Below are positions 28,631-37,413 of a stretch of DNA of 64,000 nt, piece after piece (position 1 is the stretch's first letter; the number at the start of each line of letters is the position of its first letter). The notes beneath the pieces were generated by a model. That model did not search any database, was not told the DNA's origin, and was given only the letters and a program-made list of their open reading frames with translations. Where the stretch lies: positions 1-64,000 of the forward strand of contig CAVYYD010000008.1 in the NCBI GenBank assembly GCA_963772645.1. The letters are read 5' to 3'. The position numbers and the translations under genes are program-made. This DNA is from DASSQJ01 sp963772645. GTDB taxonomy: Bacteria > Actinomycetota > Actinomycetes > Actinomycetales > Dermatophilaceae.

Positions 28631-29846
28631 TCAGGTGTGGTCGCGCAGGTAGCGTCCGAAGTGCGGGACGGTGAACGCGATCCGCCCTCGCTCCCCGGAG
28701 TAGATCAGCCCCTTCTTCAGCAGGGCGTCCCGGGCGGGCGAGAGCGACTGCGGCTTGCGGCCGAGGTGGGCCGCGACGTCGGCGGTCGACACGGCGTCGG
28801 CCTCGTCCCCGGACTCGGCCGCCACGTCCGCCATGGCGCGCAGGTACTCGCGCTCGCCGGGGGTCGCCCGCTCGAAGCGTGACCCGAAGAAGCCGACCGC
28901 CAGCTCGGACTCGGCCTCGGGCGCGGCCACCTCGACGTCCCTGACGGTGATCGGCGCGGCCGGAGCGAGGTCCCAGACCGCCTTGCCGTACGCCTGGATG
29001 AAGTAGGGGTAGCCGCCGGTGGCCTCGTACATCGCGTCGAGGGCGGCGCGCTCGTAGGCCGCACCCTCGTCCTCGGCCGGGCGGACGAGGGCGGCGTCGG
29101 CGGCCGCCCGGTCGAGCCGGTCGATGCGGCTGTAGCGGAAGAGCCGCTCGGAGTACGACTTCGAGGCGGACAGCACCGCCGGCAGGTGCGGCAGCCCGGC
29201 GCCGACCACGATGAGCGGCAGCCCGCTCTGGCTGATCTCGTGCGCCGAGGCGCAGAGGGCGGAGACGTCGTCGGGGCCGAGGTCCTGCATCTCGTCGATG
29301 AACACGGCGATCCCCCGCCCGGTGTCCGCGGCCGCCCCGCCGAGGTCGGAGAGCAGCTCGACGAGGTCGATCTCGATGTCGCCGGAGTCCGCCCGACCGG
29401 GCACGGCCGGGACGGTGATCCCCGGGTTCCAGCGCTCGCGCAGGCGTGCCCCGCCCCGTCGCGACCCGGCTGGTGCGCCGGCCGGCTCCTTCTGGGCGAA
29501 CGAGCGGACGACGCCGAGCGCGTGGTCGCCCGCGCCGCCCGGCGGGCCCGAGCTCGCGGACCGCCTGGTGGACCGCCGATGCCAGCGGCCGGCGGAGCGA
29601 CTGGTCGGGTCGCGCCTCGAGCTTGCCGGTCCCCCACCCGGCCCGCACGGCGGCCGAGCGCAGCGTGTTGAGCAGGACGGTCTTGCCGACCCCGCGCAGC
29701 CCGGTGAGGACCACCGACCGCTCGGGTCGCCCGCGGGCGACCCGCTCCAGGACGACGTCGAAGGCGTCGAGCTGCTCGTCGCGGCCGGCGAGCTCGGGCG
29801 GCCGCTGGCCGGCGCCGGGGGCGTAGGGGTTCCGGATCGGGTCCAC
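28631..29846 (-). CDS. AAA ATPase with winged-helix C-terminus (Orc1/Cdc6-like STAND type), one frameshift
   Basis: About 405 residues from ATG 29846. Walker A GLRGVGKTVLLN is near residue 50, and Walker B AVFIDEMQDLG follows after a one-base frame change close to 29,545 (around REL-G/PPGGAGDHAL). Then come LIVVGAGLPHLP (sensor 1-like), GGYPYFIQAYGKAVW, and a C-terminal winged helix (VSTADVAAHLGRKPQSLS, DALLKKGLIYSG). It resembles the archaeal-ATPase/Orc1-Cdc6 branch found singly in many actinobacteria. No partner gene is nearby. The role is unknown. Confidence 0.75.
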
Positions 29847-29904
29847 GATCGGAGGATATTCGCCTCTCTAGCGTTTCCCGCAGACATCCGGATACGCCGC
29901 GATC

Positions 29905-30727
29905 GTGTCGCGGCCGCTGAGCGTGGGAATCGTCGCTCGGGGCTGCCTGGTGGGGGTTCGTCGGCGGGGCGTCCCTTCTCATCGGGGCTCTGCTCGGGCT
30001 CTACCTGAGGGTTGGCCGCCGGCTCATCGGCCTCGTCATGGCCTTCGGTGCCGGGGTCCTCGTCAGCGCCGCGGCGTTCGAGCTCACCGAGGAGGCGTAC
30101 CGGTCCGCCGGCGGGCTGGCGGCGACGCTCGGGCTGCTCGCCGGCTCGGCCACCTACTTCACCGGCGACTGGTTCATCGACCGCGCCGGGGGGCACCGGC
30201 GCAAGAGCCCGGTCCACGGGGGCGTCCGCCCCTCGTCGGGATCAGGCGACGGCCAGGACGACCGGAGCGGAGGCGGGTCCGGTGGCGGCTCGGGCTCCAG
30301 TGGTCTCGCCCTCGTCCTCGGTGCCCTCCTCGACGGCATCCCCGAGTCGGCGGCGATCGGCATCAGCCTGCTCGGCGGCCAGGGCGTGGGCCTGGCGATG
30401 GTCGCCGCGGTCTTCCTCTCGAACATCCCCGAGTCGGTCTCCGCGACGACCGGCCTCAAGGCCTCCGGTCGCTCGCCGCGGTGGATCCTGGGCCTCTGGG
30501 TGCTGGTCACCGTCGCCGCCACGGTGTCCTCACTGCTCGGCTACGCGCTGCTCGGGGGCGCCTCCGAGGCGACGCTGGCGTTCATCCAGACCTTCGCCGC
30601 CGGCGCGATCATCACCATGCTCGCCGACACCATGGTCCCGGAGGCGACCCAGCACGCGGGACGGCTCGTCGGCCTGCTCACCGTCATCGGGTTCGCCGCG
30701 AGCTTCCTCCTCAGCGCCACCGCCTGA
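29905..30727 (+). CDS. ZIP-family metal transporter, 5' end uncertain
   Basis: Clear coding from about 29,935: LGAAWWGFVGGASLLIGALL, GLVMAFGAGVLVSAAAFEL, a Gly/Ser-rich cytosolic loop (GGGSGGGSGSSG), the metal-site helix ALLDGIPESAAIG and its partner FLSNIPESVSATTG, then three more helices. Eight membrane segments as in ZIP zinc/iron importers. The frame containing the first helix has a TGA near 29,918 and no start codon after it. A GTG at 29905 fits if one base is inserted or deleted near 29,940; the first safe ATG is 30038. Divergent from the AAA ATPase. Confidence 0.75.
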
Positions 30728-30739
30728 CGGGTCGCTCGA

Positions 30740-31600
30740 CTACTTGAGGAACTTGCTCGTCCGACGGTCGGCGAGCGGCTTTCCGCCGGTCTGGCAGGTC
30801 GCGCAGTACTGGAGCGATGAGTCGGCGAACGACACCTCGCGGACGACGTCGCCGCACTCCGGACACGTCTGCCCGGTCCGGCCGTGGACGCGCATCCCGG
30901 CTCGCTTGGCGTCCTTGAGCTCGGCGGCCGGCTTCCCCGACGCCGCCGTCACGGCATGGCCCAGCGTCTCCCGGACGGCGGCGTGCAGCCGGGTCACCTG
31001 GTCGGCGTCGAGCGAGGCGGCGAGCGCGAACGGAGAGAGCTTCGCGACGTGGAGGATCTCGTCGGAGTAGGCGTTGCCGACCCCGGCGATGATCGACTGG
31101 TCGCGCAGCAGCCCCTTCACCTGCATCCGGTGGGCGGCGAGGATGCCGGCGAGCACCTCCTCGGTGAACTCCTCGGAGAGCGGGTCGGGGCCGAGCGAGG
31201 CGACACCGGGCACGTCGGCGACCCGGTTGACGACGTAGACGGCGAGCCGCTTCTGGGTCCCCGCCTCGGTGAGGTCGAAGCCCGACCCGTCGTCGAAGCG
31301 CACCCGCAGCTCGATGGGCGACTTGCTCGGGCGCAACCGCGCCGCGGGGGCGGCGTCGGACCAGCGCAGCCAGCCCGCGCGGGCGAGGTGGAACACCAGG
31401 TGCGTCCCGCCACAGTCGAGGTCGACGAACTTGCCGTGCCGCTCCACCCCGTCGACCGGCGCCCCGACGAGGGCGTCCGGGGGTGGGGTGAAGGTCTTCA
31501 GGACGTGGAACGATCCGGGCTCGACCCCGGTGACGACGAGACCCGCCGTGCGCTCGCGGAGGAAGTCGACGAGGGCCTGCACCTCGGGCAGCTCGGGCAT
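30740..31600 (-). CDS. Fpg/Nei-family DNA glycosylase
   Basis: 286 residues. The N-terminal MPELPEV motif supplies the catalytic Pro2 and Glu3, and ERHGKFVDLDC carries the conserved Lys. The H2TH helices contain IAGVGNAYSDEILH, and the zinc finger is CPECG with CATC. The C-terminal tail KPLADRRTSKFLK is typical of actinobacterial Nei-like enzymes. Excises oxidised bases with beta/delta-lyase activity. Only 12 bp separate its end from the convergent ZIP gene. The adjacent APP1 gene is on the same strand. Confidence 0.92.
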   Translation of the reverse strand: MPELPEVQALVDFLRERTAGLVVTGVEPGSFHVLKTFTPPPDALVGAPVDGVERHGKFVDLDCGGTHLVFHLARAGWLRWSDAAPAARLRPSKSPIELRVRFDDGSGFDLTEAGTQKRLAVYVVNRVADVPGVASLGPDPLSEEFTEEVLAGILAAHRMQVKGLLRDQSIIAGVGNAYSDEILHVAKLSPFALAASLDADQVTRLHAAVRETLGHAVTAASGKPAAELKDAKRAGMRVHGRTGQTCPECGDVVREVSFADSSLQYCATCQTGGKPLADRRTSKFLK

Positions 31601-31609
31601 CCTGAGACG

Positions 31610-32758
31610 CTACCGCTCGTCGAGCCCGGGGGGCTCGTCGTCGACCTCCTCGACCGGGCTGATCGTGGAGGAGGCCAGCACCGCCAGGCTGCGCACCGGC
31701 ACCTCCCTCGACCAGATGCCCCGGACCTGCTCGAGCAGGCCGTAGCCGTCGGGGGCCCGCACCACCGGCACCTCGAGGGCCTCGGTGGGGGCCGGCGACA
31801 GGTCGTCGTAGGCGACCGGGATCGTGTGCGCCAGCACCTGCTCGCCCGGCGAGAGCTGGCGGATGGCGAGCCCGCGCACCCGGTCGGGCCGCCTGGCGGC
31901 GAACTCGGTGTAGAGCTTCGGGTCGTGCTGGCCGTCGTCACCGACGAGCAGCCAGCGCACGTTCGGCAGCTCACGGGCCAGCCGGTGCAGCTGGGCGCGC
32001 TTGTGGTCCTGGCCCGAGCGGAACCACCCGGTGTTCGTCGGCCCCCAGTCGGTGAGCAGCATCGGCCCGTCGGGGTAGCCGTGGCGCTGGAGGAACCGGG
32101 TCAGCTGGGGGGCGGTGTTCCACGCCCCGGTCGAGAGGTAGACCACCGGCGCGTCGGGCCGCTCCGCGAGCAGCTCCCGGTACATCGTCGCCATCCCGGG
32201 GACGGCGCGGCGGGCGCCCTCGGAGCGGACGAAGGTGTTCCAGGCGGCGATCATCGGGCGCGGCAGGGACGTCGAGAGGACGGTGTCGTCGATGTCGCTG
32301 ATGATGCCGTGGGTCACCGTGGACCCGACGACGAGCACCGGGACGTCGATCGGCTCGGCCCGGGGGCTGCTGAGGAAGATCCGGTGCCAGCCCGGTGGCA
32401 GCCCGTGGCCGCGCACCGTGAGGTCGACGTAGCCGCCGCGGTCGGTGCGGGTGGTGACGAGCCGCTCGTTGACCCGCACCGTCACCGGCTCGTCGGTGAC
32501 CGGCGTCGCGAAGAAGGCCCGCCACCCGCGGGTCTCCAGCTCGACCGCGCGCAGCCGCGCCGCGTAGGTGGGCTCGTCGGGCTCGTCCTCCGGACGCCCC
32601 CGCGTCATGATCACCCGCCCGAACACCCGCAGCCGGCTGGTGCTGCCGTAGCCGGTGGACGGCACGATCCGGGTCGTCCACCCCCGGCGCGCGAGGATGC
32701 CCGACTTGCGCCGGGTGTAGGCATCCTCGATCAGGGCTGCGGCGTGGGGTCGCGCCAT
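31610..32758 (-). CDS. APP1-type phosphatase (DUF2183)
   Basis: 382 residues. The N-terminal 130 residues are beta-rich. The catalytic domain starts GIISDIDDTVL (DxDxT nucleophile, D155), followed by VVYLSTGAWNTAPQL, LLTDWGPTNTGWFRSG, HKRAQLHRL and LLVGDDGQHDPKLY. These are the blocks of the yeast App1 phosphatidate-phosphatase catalytic domain, a HAD-like fold. Bacterial members are common in actinobacteria and their physiological substrate is unproven. Located just upstream of the glycosylase gene (9 bp). Confidence 0.88.
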   Translation of the reverse strand: MARPHAAALIEDAYTRRKSGILARRGWTTRIVPSTGYGSTSRLRVFGRVIMTRGRPEDEPDEPTYAARLRAVELETRGWRAFFATPVTDEPVTVRVNERLVTTRTDRGGYVDLTVRGHGLPPGWHRIFLSSPRAEPIDVPVLVVGSTVTHGIISDIDDTVLSTSLPRPMIAAWNTFVRSEGARRAVPGMATMYRELLAERPDAPVVYLSTGAWNTAPQLTRFLQRHGYPDGPMLLTDWGPTNTGWFRSGQDHKRAQLHRLARELPNVRWLLVGDDGQHDPKLYTEFAARRPDRVRGLAIRQLSPGEQVLAHTIPVAYDDLSPAPTEALEVPVVRAPDGYGLLEQVRGIWSREVPVRSLAVLASSTISPVEEVDDEPPGLDER

Positions 32759-32778
32759 GGCCCGATGCTAGATGAGGG

Positions 32779-33555
32779 TCAGCGGGCGTCGCCGCCGTCA
32801 CCCGGTGCACGCCGCTCGACGACGTCCCGGACGACCTGCTGCGCGAGCTCGCGGACCTTGATGTTGCGGTCCTGGGAGGAGCGGCGCAGCACCTCGAACG
32901 CCTCGTCCTCGGACAGGCCGCGCATCGCCATGACGATGCCCTTGGCCTGCTCGATGACCGCCCGGCTGGCCATCGCCTGCTCGAGCTGGCCGGCGAGCCG
33001 GCGCATCCCGTCGAGCGCGGTGAGGGACACGACCGCGTCGGCGCAGCGCTGTGCCGCGACCCGCACGAGGGTCACGTCGAGGTCGCGGAACGCACCGACC
33101 CGCCATCCGTAGAGGTTGAGCGCCCCGACGCACTGGTCACCGCTGACCAGGGGCAGCGCGAGCAGCGCCCGCATGCCCTCCTGGCTCACCTGCTCGGTGA
33201 ACCGCGGCCAGTGGCCGTCGTCGACGCAGACGTCGTCGACGCGGTTCTCGCGGCGGTGGCGCGCCGCGTCGAGGCAGGGGCCCTCGTCGAGCGCGTACTG
33301 CGCGGCGTCGATCTCCAGGGTCTGCACCGTGGTGTAGGCGGCGGTGTGCGGCCGGTCGCCGCTGAGGATCGTCACCCCGACCTCGTCGCACCCCTCGACG
33401 TGCCGGCGCACGGCGTGGACCACCCGCTCGAGGTAGTCGGACAGCTCGTCCATCGACTCCAGGACGCCGCCGATGTCGGCGGACATCAGGGCCACGCGCT
33501 GGGAGGGGTCGGGCGTGAGGTCCTCGGGGGGAGGTTGGGTCAGGGTGTTGGTCAT
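32779..33555 (-). CDS. GAF-ANTAR transcription antitermination regulator
   Basis: 258 residues. The GAF domain at about 40-185 contains the DEGPCLDA segment and LPLVSGDQCVGALNLYG. The C-terminal ANTAR domain (about 195-250) reads AVIEQAKGIVMAMRGLSEDEAFEVL, the RNA-binding three-helix bundle. Predicted to bind dual-hairpin leader RNA and prevent termination in response to a ligand of the GAF domain. No matching dual hairpin was identified in this window. Confidence 0.92.
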   Translation of the reverse strand: MTNTLTQPPPEDLTPDPSQRVALMSADIGGVLESMDELSDYLERVVHAVRRHVEGCDEVGVTILSGDRPHTAAYTTVQTLEIDAAQYALDEGPCLDAARHRRENRVDDVCVDDGHWPRFTEQVSQEGMRALLALPLVSGDQCVGALNLYGWRVGAFRDLDVTLVRVAAQRCADAVVSLTALDGMRRLAGQLEQAMASRAVIEQAKGIVMAMRGLSEDEAFEVLRRSSQDRNIKVRELAQQVVRDVVERRAPGDGGDAR

Positions 33556-33620
33556 CGGCGTCTCCGGGTCGTGCTGCGCTCAGGGGAACCCTAGCGAAGA
33601 CCGGGTGTGGGCGGCCCGGT

Positions 33621-33677
33621 CCGGAGCACCTGGGGAGGGGCACCCGGGCCGGAGCACCCGGGACGGAGCATCCCGGA
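33621..33677. repeat. Short direct repeats upstream of the kinase-like gene
   Basis: CGGAGCA(C/T)C occurs at about 33622, 33650 and 33664, each followed by a CCGGG-like tract. It lies in the 149-bp divergent region between the GAF-ANTAR gene and the fructosamine-kinase-like gene. Could be regulator half-sites or low-complexity drift. Confidence 0.35.
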
Positions 33678-33704
33678 GCCATCCCGGCCTGCCACGATGT
33701 CGGG

Positions 33705-34472
33705 ATGGCGCGCACGTACCGGAAGGAGTCGGAACGGGCTCCCCACGGCTACTTCGCGTGGGAGGCGGCCGGGCTGCGCTGGCTCGCCGCGGCCGGCGGG
33801 GCCCGGGTCGTCCCGGTCCTCGACGTCGGCGAGGGCCACCTCGAGCTGCCGTTCCTGAGGTCGGCGCCGCCCGCCCCGGAGCATGCCGAGGCCCTCGGCC
33901 GCGGGTTGGCGGTGACGCACGCCGCCGGCGCCTCCGCGTTCGGGGCCGGCCCGCACGGATGGTCGGGGGACGGGTGGCTCGGCCCGCTCGCCGAGCCGTT
34001 GCCGATGGTGCTCGGCTCCTGGCCGACCTGGGGCGAGTTCTACGCCGCCGCCAGGGTCCACCCCCTGGTCCGGCTCGGCCGCGAGCGGGGCACGTTCGAC
34101 GCAGCGGACGTCCTCGTGCTCGACCGGCTCGCCGACACCGTCGCGTCCGGCGTGCACGACACCGGCGAGCCGGCCTGCCGGCTGCACGGCGACCTCTGGT
34201 CGGGCAACGTCCTGTGGACCCCCGACGGGGCCGTGCTCATCGACCCCGCCGCGCACGGCGGCCACCGGGAGGCCGACCTCGCGATGCTCCAGCTCTTCGG
34301 GGCCCCGCACCTCGAGCGGGTCCTCGGCGCGTACGCCGAGCAGGCGCCGCCGGCGGAGGGCTGGCGGGAACGGGTCGCGCTGCACCAGCTGCACCCGCTC
34401 CTCGTGCACGCCGTCCTCTTCGGCGGGGGGTACGGGCCGCGGGCGGTCCAGGTGGCCCGGCGCTACTCCTGA
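33705..34472 (+). CDS. Fructosamine kinase-family protein
   Basis: 255 residues. Fructosamine/ketosamine-3-kinase fold: N-terminal ARTYRKESERAPHGYFAWEA, then LELPFLRSAPP, catalytic loop CRLHGDLWSGNVLW, metal-binding IDPAAHGGHREADLAML and C-terminal LHPLLVHAVLFGGGYG. Members phosphorylate fructosamines or ribulosamines and so help repair glycated proteins. Length is slightly below the usual 280-290. ATG 33705 is chosen because the glycine-rich-loop equivalent begins at once. Confidence 0.88.
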   Translation: MARTYRKESERAPHGYFAWEAAGLRWLAAAGGARVVPVLDVGEGHLELPFLRSAPPAPEHAEALGRGLAVTHAAGASAFGAGPHGWSGDGWLGPLAEPLPMVLGSWPTWGEFYAAARVHPLVRLGRERGTFDAADVLVLDRLADTVASGVHDTGEPACRLHGDLWSGNVLWTPDGAVLIDPAAHGGHREADLAMLQLFGAPHLERVLGAYAEQAPPAEGWRERVALHQLHPLLVHAVLFGGGYGPRAVQVARRYS

Positions 34473-34538
34473 GCCGGGCGGCCCGCCGAAGGCCCCGATC
34501 CGCGGGTCATCCCCCGCCGGGGGCGGCACACTGTCCCC

Positions 34539-35669
34539 GTGCTGCTCGTCGACGCCTTCGGATGCCGGTGGACGCTCGACGTCCGCGGGCTCGAGGACGA
34601 GCTGGCGGGCCGGCTCGAGCACCTGTGGGAGCGGGCGCGCGTGCTCGGCGAGCCGAACGGCGCCGACGCCCCGGTCCTGCGCGTCGGCCGCACCGACTCC
34701 GGCGGGGTCGACGTCGACGGGGCGGTCCACCACGTCGAGGACGACGACGTCCCCTACCTCGTCTCGCGGGCGCTGACCCTGGCCTCCATCCGCCGGCGGA
34801 CCGGGGAGTGCCTCATGCTCCACGCCGCCGGCCTGTGCGCCGCGGACGGGGCGACCGTCGCCCTCGTCGCGCCGTCGGGGACCGGCAAGACCACCGCCGG
34901 GGCCCGGCTGGGTCGCCGGCTCGGCTACGTCTCGGACGAGACCGTCGCCATCGAGGACGACCTGCGCGTGCGCCCGTACCCCAAGCCGCTGTCCGTCGTC
35001 GTCGCCGCCGACCGCCCGGGCACCAAGCACGAACGGTCGCCGGACGACCTCGGCCTGCTCCGGGCCCCGCCCGAGCTGCGCCTCGCCGCCACCGTCGTCG
35101 TCGAGCGCGACCCCGACCTCGCCGAGCCGGTGCTCGAGCCGATCGGGCTGGTCGAGGCGGCCGCCCTCGTCCTGCCGCAGACCTCGGCGCTGGCCAGCCT
35201 CGACCGTCCGCTGGACCGGCTGGCCCGGGTGCTCACCGCCGGCCACGGCCCCTGGCGGCTGCGCTACGCCGAGGTCGCCGACTGCGCCGGGCTCGTCGAG
35301 GACCTGGCCGCCGGCCGGGCACCCGGTGGGGTGCCCGACACCGTCGGCTGGGAGTGGATCGACGGCCGCGGGCGGCCCGACCCGGGGCGGTCGTCGGTCG
35401 CCGAGCCGTCGTCCGGCACGGTCGTCGTGCGGGCCGCGTTCGACGACGCGCTGGTCAGCGACGGCGCCGCCCTGGTGCTCCACGACCGGGTGCCGACGAG
35501 CCTGCCCGGCCTGGCCGCCACCCTCTGGCTCCGGTGCGCCGAGCCGAGGCCCGTCGCCGACCTCGTCACCGCGGCCACCGACTCCCTCGGGCCGCACCCG
35601 GACGCCGAGGCGATCGTCCTCGACACCGTCCGCGTCCTCCACGACGGCGGCCTCGTCGTCCTGCGCTGA
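34539..35669 (+). CDS. HprK-like P-loop kinase fused to a PqqD-like domain
   Basis: 376 residues from GTG 34539. Residues 1-90 are a beta-rich N-terminal part, with ASIRRRTGECLMLHAAG leading into the P-loop APSGTGKTT at 111-119, and YVSDETVAIEDD after it. This is the arrangement of HPr-kinase-like proteins found in lasso-peptide and other RiPP clusters. The last about 85 residues (VSDGAALVLHDRV, LPGLAATLWLRCAEPRPVADLV) look like a PqqD winged-helix peptide-recognition domain. No precursor peptide, radical enzyme or transporter lies alongside. 66 bp after the fructosamine-kinase-like gene. Confidence 0.7.
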   Translation: MLLVDAFGCRWTLDVRGLEDELAGRLEHLWERARVLGEPNGADAPVLRVGRTDSGGVDVDGAVHHVEDDDVPYLVSRALTLASIRRRTGECLMLHAAGLCAADGATVALVAPSGTGKTTAGARLGRRLGYVSDETVAIEDDLRVRPYPKPLSVVVAADRPGTKHERSPDDLGLLRAPPELRLAATVVVERDPDLAEPVLEPIGLVEAAALVLPQTSALASLDRPLDRLARVLTAGHGPWRLRYAEVADCAGLVEDLAAGRAPGGVPDTVGWEWIDGRGRPDPGRSSVAEPSSGTVVVRAAFDDALVSDGAALVLHDRVPTSLPGLAATLWLRCAEPRPVADLVTAATDSLGPHPDAEAIVLDTVRVLHDGGLVVLR

Positions 35670-35672
35670 CGG

Positions 35673-37340
35673 TCAGGGGCCGCGCCGCTCCCGGCGGGTC
35701 CGGGCGACCTTGCGGTCGGTGAGGATGATCCAGACCCCGAGGGCCGTCGCGGCGAGCAGCGCCAGGAGGAAGAAGAACATCGCGATCGCCGGGTAGCCGA
35801 ACCACGTCGCGTCGGTCTGCACGCGCATCATCAGCGAGGCGCCGAGGACGACCGAGGCGATGATGATACCGAGCGTCACCCGGTTCGCGAGCCGTTGCAG
35901 CACCGTGTGCAGCCGCTCCTCGTCGAGGGCCCGGACCCGGACCGAGAACTCGCCGTCGGCGAGCGAGTCCATGATCCGGTTGAGCCGCTTCGGCATCCGG
36001 GCGGTGAGCTCCTTGGCCTCGATGGCCGCGGCGAGCACCCCGCCCGGGCTGACCTTGAGCCCCCCGGCGAGGACGTGCGAGAGGTTCGCCCGGATCTCCT
36101 CGCCGGGGTCGAACGACGGGTCGAGGTGGCGGGTCACCTGGTCGAGGTTGAGCAGCGCCTTGCCGATCAGGGTCATCTCGGCCGGTGGCCGCAGCCCGTG
36201 CTCGCCGGAGAGCCGGCTCAGCTCGACGAGCAGGGTCCCGGCGTCCGCGTCCGAGCCGCTGCCCATCGCCTCCGACACCAGGTGGCTGACGTCCGAGCGG
36301 AACGCCCCCGGCTCGTAGGTGTCCAGCGGGTGCCCCATCCCGGCGAGGACGAGCGCCGCCTCCTCCCCGTCGCCGTCGCTGATCGCGAGCATGAGCTTGA
36401 CGATCTCGTCCTGCAGCCGGGGCGGCACGCTCGCCACCATCCCGAGGTCGATGAGCGCGAGCCGGCCGTCCTCGGTGAGCATGACGTTGCCCGGGTGCGG
36501 GTCGGCGTGGACGACGCCCTCCTCGAGCATCATCCGCAGGTAGCAGCGGAAGAGCTGCTCGACGATCGGCCGGGTGTCGTAGTCGAGCAGGCCGACGGGC
36601 CCGACGTCGGTGACCTTGCGGCCCTCGATGCGGTCCATCGTCAGCACGCGGCGGCTGCAGAGGTCGAGGACCGGCTCCGGGACGACGACGAGGTCGTAGT
36701 CGGCGGTGAGCTCGACGAAGCGCTCGAGGTTGCGCGCCTCACGCTGGTAGTCGAGCTCGCCCGCGAGCGCCCGGCGGAACTGGGCCAGCAGCGAGGAGAA
36801 CCCGTAGCGCCGGCCGGCCTCGGTCCGGCGGTCGGCGAGGTCGGCGATCCGCGCCATCGTCTCCATGTCGGCCCGCACGATGTCCCGTGCGTCCGGGCGC
36901 TGCACCTTGACGACGACGTCACGACCGGTGCGGGTACGGGCCCGGTGCACCTGCCCGAGCGACGCGGCGGCGAGGGGCTTCTCCTCGAACTCGGCGAACA
37001 GGTGCCGGATGCCGACCCCGAAGTCCTCCTCGACGATCCGCTCGACGTCGGCGTAGGGGAAGGGTGCGATGTCGTCCTGCAGGCCGGCCAGGGCCTGGGT
37101 GTAGGCCGGCGGGAGGAGGTCGACGCGGGTCGAGAGGAGCTGCCCGAGCTTGATGTACGTCGGGCCCATCGACTCCAGGTCCTCGGCGAACCGGGTGGCG
37201 AGGTCGCTGTCCCCCGCCGGGCCGTCGTCGATCGTGGCGAACTCGTCGAGACCGGCGCCGGCGACGAGGTCGGACCGGCCGTGCCGCAGGAGGAGCCCGA
37301 CGAGCCGGGCGTTACGGGAGGCCGACGACAGGGAGCTCAT
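35673..37340 (-). CDS. ABC1/UbiB-family atypical kinase
   Basis: 555 residues from ATG 37340. Family signatures: GPTYIKLGQLLSTR (KxGQ motif), AAASLGQVHRA (Ala-rich loop), VVVKVQRP, EEGVVHADPHPGNVML and LIDLGMV. Two C-terminal membrane helices (about 490-515 and 520-545) anchor it. UbiB/COQ8 proteins support isoprenoid-quinone metabolism through ATPase activity; in actinobacteria this would concern menaquinone, but that is not proven. Its stop abuts the stop of the convergent HprK-like gene. Confidence 0.92.
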   Translation of the reverse strand: MSSLSSASRNARLVGLLLRHGRSDLVAGAGLDEFATIDDGPAGDSDLATRFAEDLESMGPTYIKLGQLLSTRVDLLPPAYTQALAGLQDDIAPFPYADVERIVEEDFGVGIRHLFAEFEEKPLAAASLGQVHRARTRTGRDVVVKVQRPDARDIVRADMETMARIADLADRRTEAGRRYGFSSLLAQFRRALAGELDYQREARNLERFVELTADYDLVVVPEPVLDLCSRRVLTMDRIEGRKVTDVGPVGLLDYDTRPIVEQLFRCYLRMMLEEGVVHADPHPGNVMLTEDGRLALIDLGMVASVPPRLQDEIVKLMLAISDGDGEEAALVLAGMGHPLDTYEPGAFRSDVSHLVSEAMGSGSDADAGTLLVELSRLSGEHGLRPPAEMTLIGKALLNLDQVTRHLDPSFDPGEEIRANLSHVLAGGLKVSPGGVLAAAIEAKELTARMPKRLNRIMDSLADGEFSVRVRALDEERLHTVLQRLANRVTLGIIIASVVLGASLMMRVQTDATWFGYPAIAMFFFLLALLAATALGVWIILTDRKVARTRRERRGP

Positions 37341-37413
37341 GCGCACATTGTGTCGTGCGGACCGGCCTGGCGTGGCCGCACGCGTGGAGCCACCGCACTG
37401 GCATGCTGGCGCC

